Of a DNA stretch of 64,000 nucleotides, positions 60,139 to 64,000 are shown piece after piece (the first letter of the stretch is position 1; every line of letters starts with the position of its first letter). Origin of the DNA: Mactromeris polynyma. Lineage: Eukaryota > Mollusca > Bivalvia > Venerida > Mactridae. Where the stretch lies: the NCBI GenBank assembly GCA_032209605.1, contig JASFXZ010000032.1:6449722-6513721 (forward strand), written 5' to 3'. Below the pieces are notes generated by a model, which worked only from the letters and a program-made list of their open reading frames with translations, was not told where the DNA came from and ran no database searches. A program made the position numbers and the translations under genes.

Positions 60139-60504
60139 TATCACACTCTTAATAGTCCACGAGAGATCAACACAATCTGATGGCGGTCACAGAAAATTGA
60201 AACGTTCAAATCCCAGAGAAACCTTCATCATACCATCACATACACATCTGAAAAAGTAAAAAAAAATTCTAAGATGCGGTACAATACGCACAAATATACA
60301 TACACCGGCTACAAACAGGGGCATAGATTCCTATAGGCCGTGTAGGCCGCAGCTTACACTTTTTTCGAAAATTCGAAAAAATAAAATGGCCAAAACTAAA
60401 AAAAATACTTAATGCATGTTTTTGATGTTATTGTAAGCGTATTTACCGGAAATGAAATATATACAAAAACGCATCTCTGACTATCAAGCCAAATGCGGGA
60501 AAAC

Positions 60505-60635
60505 TGAGAAGAACACAATTTTCAATTCCATTTTCACTGTTTTACTCTTTATTCAACCTCAATATTAAGACCACCTCAATAAGAATACCAGTATTCAAGG
60601 GTCCCAATGGTGGTCTTATCATTGAGGTTTTACTG
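60505..60635 (+). mobile_element. Pogo-like MITE, family I, 5'-truncated
   Basis: The body GAACACAATTTTCAATTCC and the right end CATTGAGGTTTTACTG (then TA) are intact. The left 40 bp are missing. Confidence 0.6.
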
Positions 60636-60639
60636 TATA

Positions 60640-61734
60640 TACAACATTATACTAAAGCTTTTTTGTACATGTTTATAATTATATACACTCCAGACACGAG
60701 TGTTACACCTTAGTGTGCAGTCTGCATCGTCTGTGAGTAAGCAATTTGTTGACATGTACATATCCTGGATATTTGTGGGCAAGTTTACCCATGCATGAGT
60801 TACAAACAGGGGTTCCATTTGACCCTAAAGATGACCCCTGTAATTTCCAAAAAAACACAGTTTGACCCATAGGTTTCTGGCTGAAGGGTAATTTTCCCGC
60901 TAAAATCATGTCAAATAGATCCTTGACAATTAGTATCAAGTGGAACCTCTGTCTGAGTATAATTACAAGTAAATTGCATCTGAAGATGGAAAATACTGAA
61001 TAGTCATATGTAAGATAACAAGATAACAATAATAATAATTCAGAAATTTCGAAATGCATCAACAAATTCATCCAATATTGAAGCCCAAAAAGTACACAGT
61101 TGATATAGAGATACATGTAATGTTTCTTTCACTAACTTCAAAAGAAAATATAACATTACAATAATTATGAAATGATATAATCATATACACTTGTCTTGTG
61201 ACTTAACTCCTATTATGCAAGGATATATCAATTAAACTTGTCATTTAAATAGTGCATTCTTTAAATTCAAGTCCACGGTATGAAAGAACGTAGCCCCGCT
61301 TACGCGTTACTCCGACGTTTACACGCGTCTTCGTACAGCGACAGTATAGAGATGTGACGTCCGTGGCTGGACTAGAAAGAACGTAACTATCAACTGAACT
61401 ATTGGGTTGCATTGAAATTTAACTCATGAAAATATGTATCAACTAAATTTACTATTTATAGGGTTGAATAGGAACTTAATTCTATTATGGAAAGATGCAT
61501 CAACTAAACGTGTTATTCATTGCTCAGTAGCCTACTACAATTTAACTCTACTATGGCAGCATGATAAAAAAAAACGAGCCATGCATACATTTGTATTCAG
61601 TGCGGTATTGTAATTTTAACTGTATTGTGAAATAATGCACATTATCATGTTGTTTTTGGATTTATTTCGAAAAGATTGTTTGTTTATTGCGTTGTATAGG
61701 AAGTGTTAGTATGGTATGATATTCACCCTTCACT
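60640..61734. other. Non-coding stretch, nothing recognised
   Basis: No gene or repeat family was identified. A GC-richer patch at about 61275-61375 (ACGCGTTACTCCGACG) shows no open frame of note. Confidence 0.35.
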
Positions 61735-62015
61735 AGCGGATCCAGGTGGCATAGCGCAACCGGTGTCCCACCCCCCGAAATTCCCCAACCTTACAACAAG
61801 TATGACTGAGAATAAATAGGAAACATACCGAGATCTTTAAGTATACGATTTCCAAATAAGTGATATTGGTTTATTGTAGCATTATATTTTATAATTATGA
61901 TATTTAAACATATGCTATGTAATATTATCCCGCCATTTTATAAGGCTTGAGCAAACCCCCAAAAATGGCCAAAAGGTTACGCCCCTAATCCCCAATCCTT
62001 GATCCACCCCTGTGC
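61735..62015. mobile_element. MITE with ACTAGCGGATCC terminus, copy 2
   Basis: It begins ACTAGCGGATCCAGGTGGCA and ends TTGATCCACCCCTGTGCTAGT, an imperfect inverted repeat. It matches the 11213 copy through most of its length. Confidence 0.55.
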
Positions 62016-62061
62016 TAGTTTAGAGTATAATTTAATGACTTGAACTGGATGAATAAGAAGA

Positions 62062-62067
62062 TTTATT
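62062..62067 (-). terminator. Candidate polyadenylation signal of the RRM gene
   Basis: AATAAA on the minus strand lies only nine bases beyond the stop codon. If used, the 3' UTR would be exceptionally short. More distant hexamers exist near 61660-61690. Confidence 0.35.
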
Positions 62068-62076
62068 CCAAATACC

Positions 62077-63999
62077 TTATACAATGACCTTTGCTAATGA
62101 GACAGTCTTGTCACGCATCTTTTTCCCATTATTTGAGGATATAGCAGTCTCTGCATCTTCACGATTGTGGAAACCAACCAAAGCAGTGCTGGTGTCTCCC
62201 GATTTTCCACCATTTCCAATATTAAGGCGAATTGATTCTGGAGCCGGATGGCACCCTGAGAAAAAGTTCATGATTTCACCAGTGGAAACAGTCTTAGGAA
62301 GATTAGATGCCTTCGCAAAGTAGAACACAGCCTGAGTGGTAGGTGCCTCTGGATGTACAGCAACCCTAAGAAGTCTCATATGCTCCACCATATCAGCCTT
62401 TGGCACTAATTTAACACTAATCTTATTAGAGCCAACCAAACAATTGTCCTTAACGAGACCCTTTATCGCATCTTCGGATGTTGTAAATTCCACAAAACCT
62501 TCTCCTGTCGGTTTATCCAAGGCATCATGACAAACCTGAACTGATCGCGCAGTTAATCCAAGTCCATCGAATAAACCACGCATTTCAATCACTTTCATTG
62601 TACGAGGGATATTTTTCAACCATAGATACCGTTTATTACTATTTGATTCCTTACCACCTGTGGCACTTTTTGAACTTGATGATATAGCAGAGTTATCACT
62701 GTTGCTTTGATTACTATTATTGTCCATCAGAGTATCTGAATTTCTCCTTTCGCTATTTTGTGAATTGTGACTGTTTTTGGAAGATTTCATCATTCTGTTA
62801 CTCAATTCCTCCAAATCCTTTTTACTACCCATCATTATATTTATTGGCTTATTATCTAACACTCTTCTACGATTCAAAGCCATCTGATAAGCAGTTTTGT
62901 CAGCAAATTCTACATAGCACAGTCCTGTACACGGTTTGTTCTCATTTGACTCTATAACAATAGCTTCACCTGCTTGTCCAATTTCACATCCTTGGAAAAA
63001 CTTTTTAATATGGCTCACTTTAGTGTATTCGGGTAATAATTCAAGTTTAACTACAACATTATTAGAGTCAGTCTTGTCTGGAAGTATGGGTTCTCCTTTC
63101 AAAACTCTCAATGTAGCACTCACTGAATTACAAACATCAATGTCTTTGGAATATTCCTTGTCATCGGTATCAACAGTAGGAAAATACGAGTCTACTGCAG
63201 TATCAAACTCCTTTTTTGACACAGGTTTGATAACTATAATTTTATTACCCATTTTCGATCTATCCTTTTGAAGAGACTTTTTAAATGATTCATGAGAAGC
63301 AAATTTTACATAAGCTTTACCTATTCTCTTCCCTTCATTATCGTTAATTATTTTAATTCCTTCTTTTTGATGTTCTAGAGACGCAAACAGTCTACGAATA
63401 TCCTTGTAAGTTGTTTCCACGGGAATATTTTCTAATATAATCGTACAACACGCATTGTCTACTTCCATAGAGCTAGTGGGACCTTTACTTACATTATCCG
63501 ATAAGTCTTTATCCTTTCTTTCACCATAACCTGGTCTATCACTAAATCTGCTGGTTCTTCTTTCACTATCTGTTCTTGCAGCTGCCCTGTCCCTATAGCT
63601 ACTCCTATTGTTTCGGTCCTGATCATAAGATCTATCTCTCGATGAGGATTCATTATTGTTTTTGCTATCACCTTCATATCTCCCTCTTTTCCCAAAATGT
63701 CTTCCATCACTACTATCAGGTGTATCTCTGTCATGTGGTCTTCGTTCTCTCTCGCGATCCAATTGTGGCCTATCCGTATCTGACTTTGAGTCATCATTTC
63801 GATCTCTGTCCCGCAACCTCCTAGAATCTCTTTCATCACCAATACTTCGCCTTCGATCATCATTACCCCGATGATTATCCCTGTTTGACTGGTGATACAT
63901 CAAATGTTCATTATTCCGTTCTCTGTGGAATTCATGCCGATCATCAAAGCGACCTCCACGAACTGGTGGATTGTCGGGACCAGGAGGACCATGAAATCT
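62077..63999 (-). CDS. Multi-RRM RNA-binding protein, RBM12/RBM12B-like (5' part missing)
   Basis: The frame is open from the right edge to a TAA at 62077-62079, giving 640 visible residues of one exon. The first 170 or so are Arg/Asp/Ser-rich (RD/RS-like), as in splicing-associated proteins. Four RRM-like domains follow at about residues 184-260 (CCTIILENIPVETTYKDIRR), 314-390 (VVVKLELLPEYTKVSHIKKF), 458-533 (YLWLKNIPRTMKVIEMRGLF with GEGFVEF) and 557-638. The ...GLFDGL / FFSGC pattern in helix 1 and repeated quasi-RRMs recall RBM12/RBM12B and the hnRNP H/F group. RNP1 is weak in most domains, so quasi-RRM binding is possible. Function in RNA processing is inferred. The true start lies outside the window; the internal ATG at 63900 is not preferred, because the frame continues upstream with similar composition. 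Confidence 0.8.
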   Translation of the reverse strand, partial: RFHGPPGPDNPPVRGGRFDDRHEFHRERNNEHLMYHQSNRDNHRGNDDRRRSIGDERDSRRLRDRDRNDDSKSDTDRPQLDRERERRPHDRDTPDSSDGRHFGKRGRYEGDSKNNNESSSRDRSYDQDRNNRSSYRDRAAARTDSERRTSRFSDRPGYGERKDKDLSDNVSKGPTSSMEVDNACCTIILENIPVETTYKDIRRLFASLEHQKEGIKIINDNEGKRIGKAYVKFASHESFKKSLQKDRSKMGNKIIVIKPVSKKEFDTAVDSYFPTVDTDDKEYSKDIDVCNSVSATLRVLKGEPILPDKTDSNNVVVKLELLPEYTKVSHIKKFFQGCEIGQAGEAIVIESNENKPCTGLCYVEFADKTAYQMALNRRRVLDNKPINIMMGSKKDLEELSNRMMKSSKNSHNSQNSERRNSDTLMDNNSNQSNSDNSAISSSSKSATGGKESNSNKRYLWLKNIPRTMKVIEMRGLFDGLGLTARSVQVCHDALDKPTGEGFVEFTTSEDAIKGLVKDNCLVGSNKISVKLVPKADMVEHMRLLRVAVHPEAPTTQAVFYFAKASNLPKTVSTGEIMNFFSGCHPAPESIRLNIGNGGKSGDTSTALVGFHNREDAETAISSNNGKKMRDKTVSLAKVIV

Positions 64000-64000
64000 T

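Noticed and set aside
63489..63863. 124-codon second frame in the RRM gene
   Set aside because: It overlaps the Arg/Asp-rich part of the RRM protein in another frame. The biased composition of that region keeps both frames open.

Overview
The window is animal nuclear DNA, most likely from a marine bivalve or another mollusc. It is AT-rich, its genes have GT-AG introns, and it is crowded with short non-autonomous transposons, tRNA-derived SINE-like units, LINE tails and tandem repeats. It also has an intronless TRIM-type gene of the kind that is expanded in bivalves. The organism is inferred; no marker gene identifies a species.

Layout: (1) 1-7138 is mostly non-coding. It has a doubtful coding fragment at the left edge, a non-LTR retrotransposon tail near 2.2-2.6 kb and two pogo-like MITEs near 6 kb. 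(2) 7139-9349 (+) is a 736-residue RING/B-box/B-box/coiled-coil TRIM-like protein in one exon. (3) 9350-15468 is non-coding and holds several MITEs. (4) 15469-26568 (+) is a nine-exon gene for a 379-residue FAM92/CIBAR protein (BAR domain, ciliary base), called CIBAR-A here. (5) 26569-34016 is intergenic. (6) 34017-48455 (-) is a second FAM92/CIBAR gene, CIBAR-B, nine coding exons and 569 residues, lying tail-to-tail with the first. A possible alternative first exon lies at 56091-56155. (7) 48456-62076 is repeat-rich and includes a 2.1-kb 35/36-bp minisatellite. (8) 62077-64000 (-) is the 3' part of a gene for a multi-RRM RNA-binding protein resembling RBM12/RBM12B, running off the right edge.

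The two CIBAR genes are the centre of the window. I rebuilt both exon by exon, and every junction keeps frame. Matching BAR exons have identical lengths (116, 125 and 114 bp). The 276-bp exon 6 of CIBAR-A corresponds exactly to three CIBAR-B exons (69+102+105 bp), so two introns were gained or lost since the copies separated. CIBAR-B also carries a charged N-terminal extension of about 246 residues that CIBAR-A lacks. Both end in an acidic tail. Each gene has a large tandem array in an intron: 83-bp units in CIBAR-A and 14-bp units in CIBAR-B.

The repeat content falls into recurring families: two pogo-like MITE families (TA-flanked, CAGT termini), a piggyBac-like MITE with TTAA flanks, hAT-like elements, a 38-bp-TIR MITE, a foldback family beginning CAGGAGATTGTC, a family with TATACT...AAAAACGCAACT ends (one copy interrupted by another repeat), and tRNA-like SINE units. 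Family names are inferred from termini and flanks, because no transposase is encoded here.
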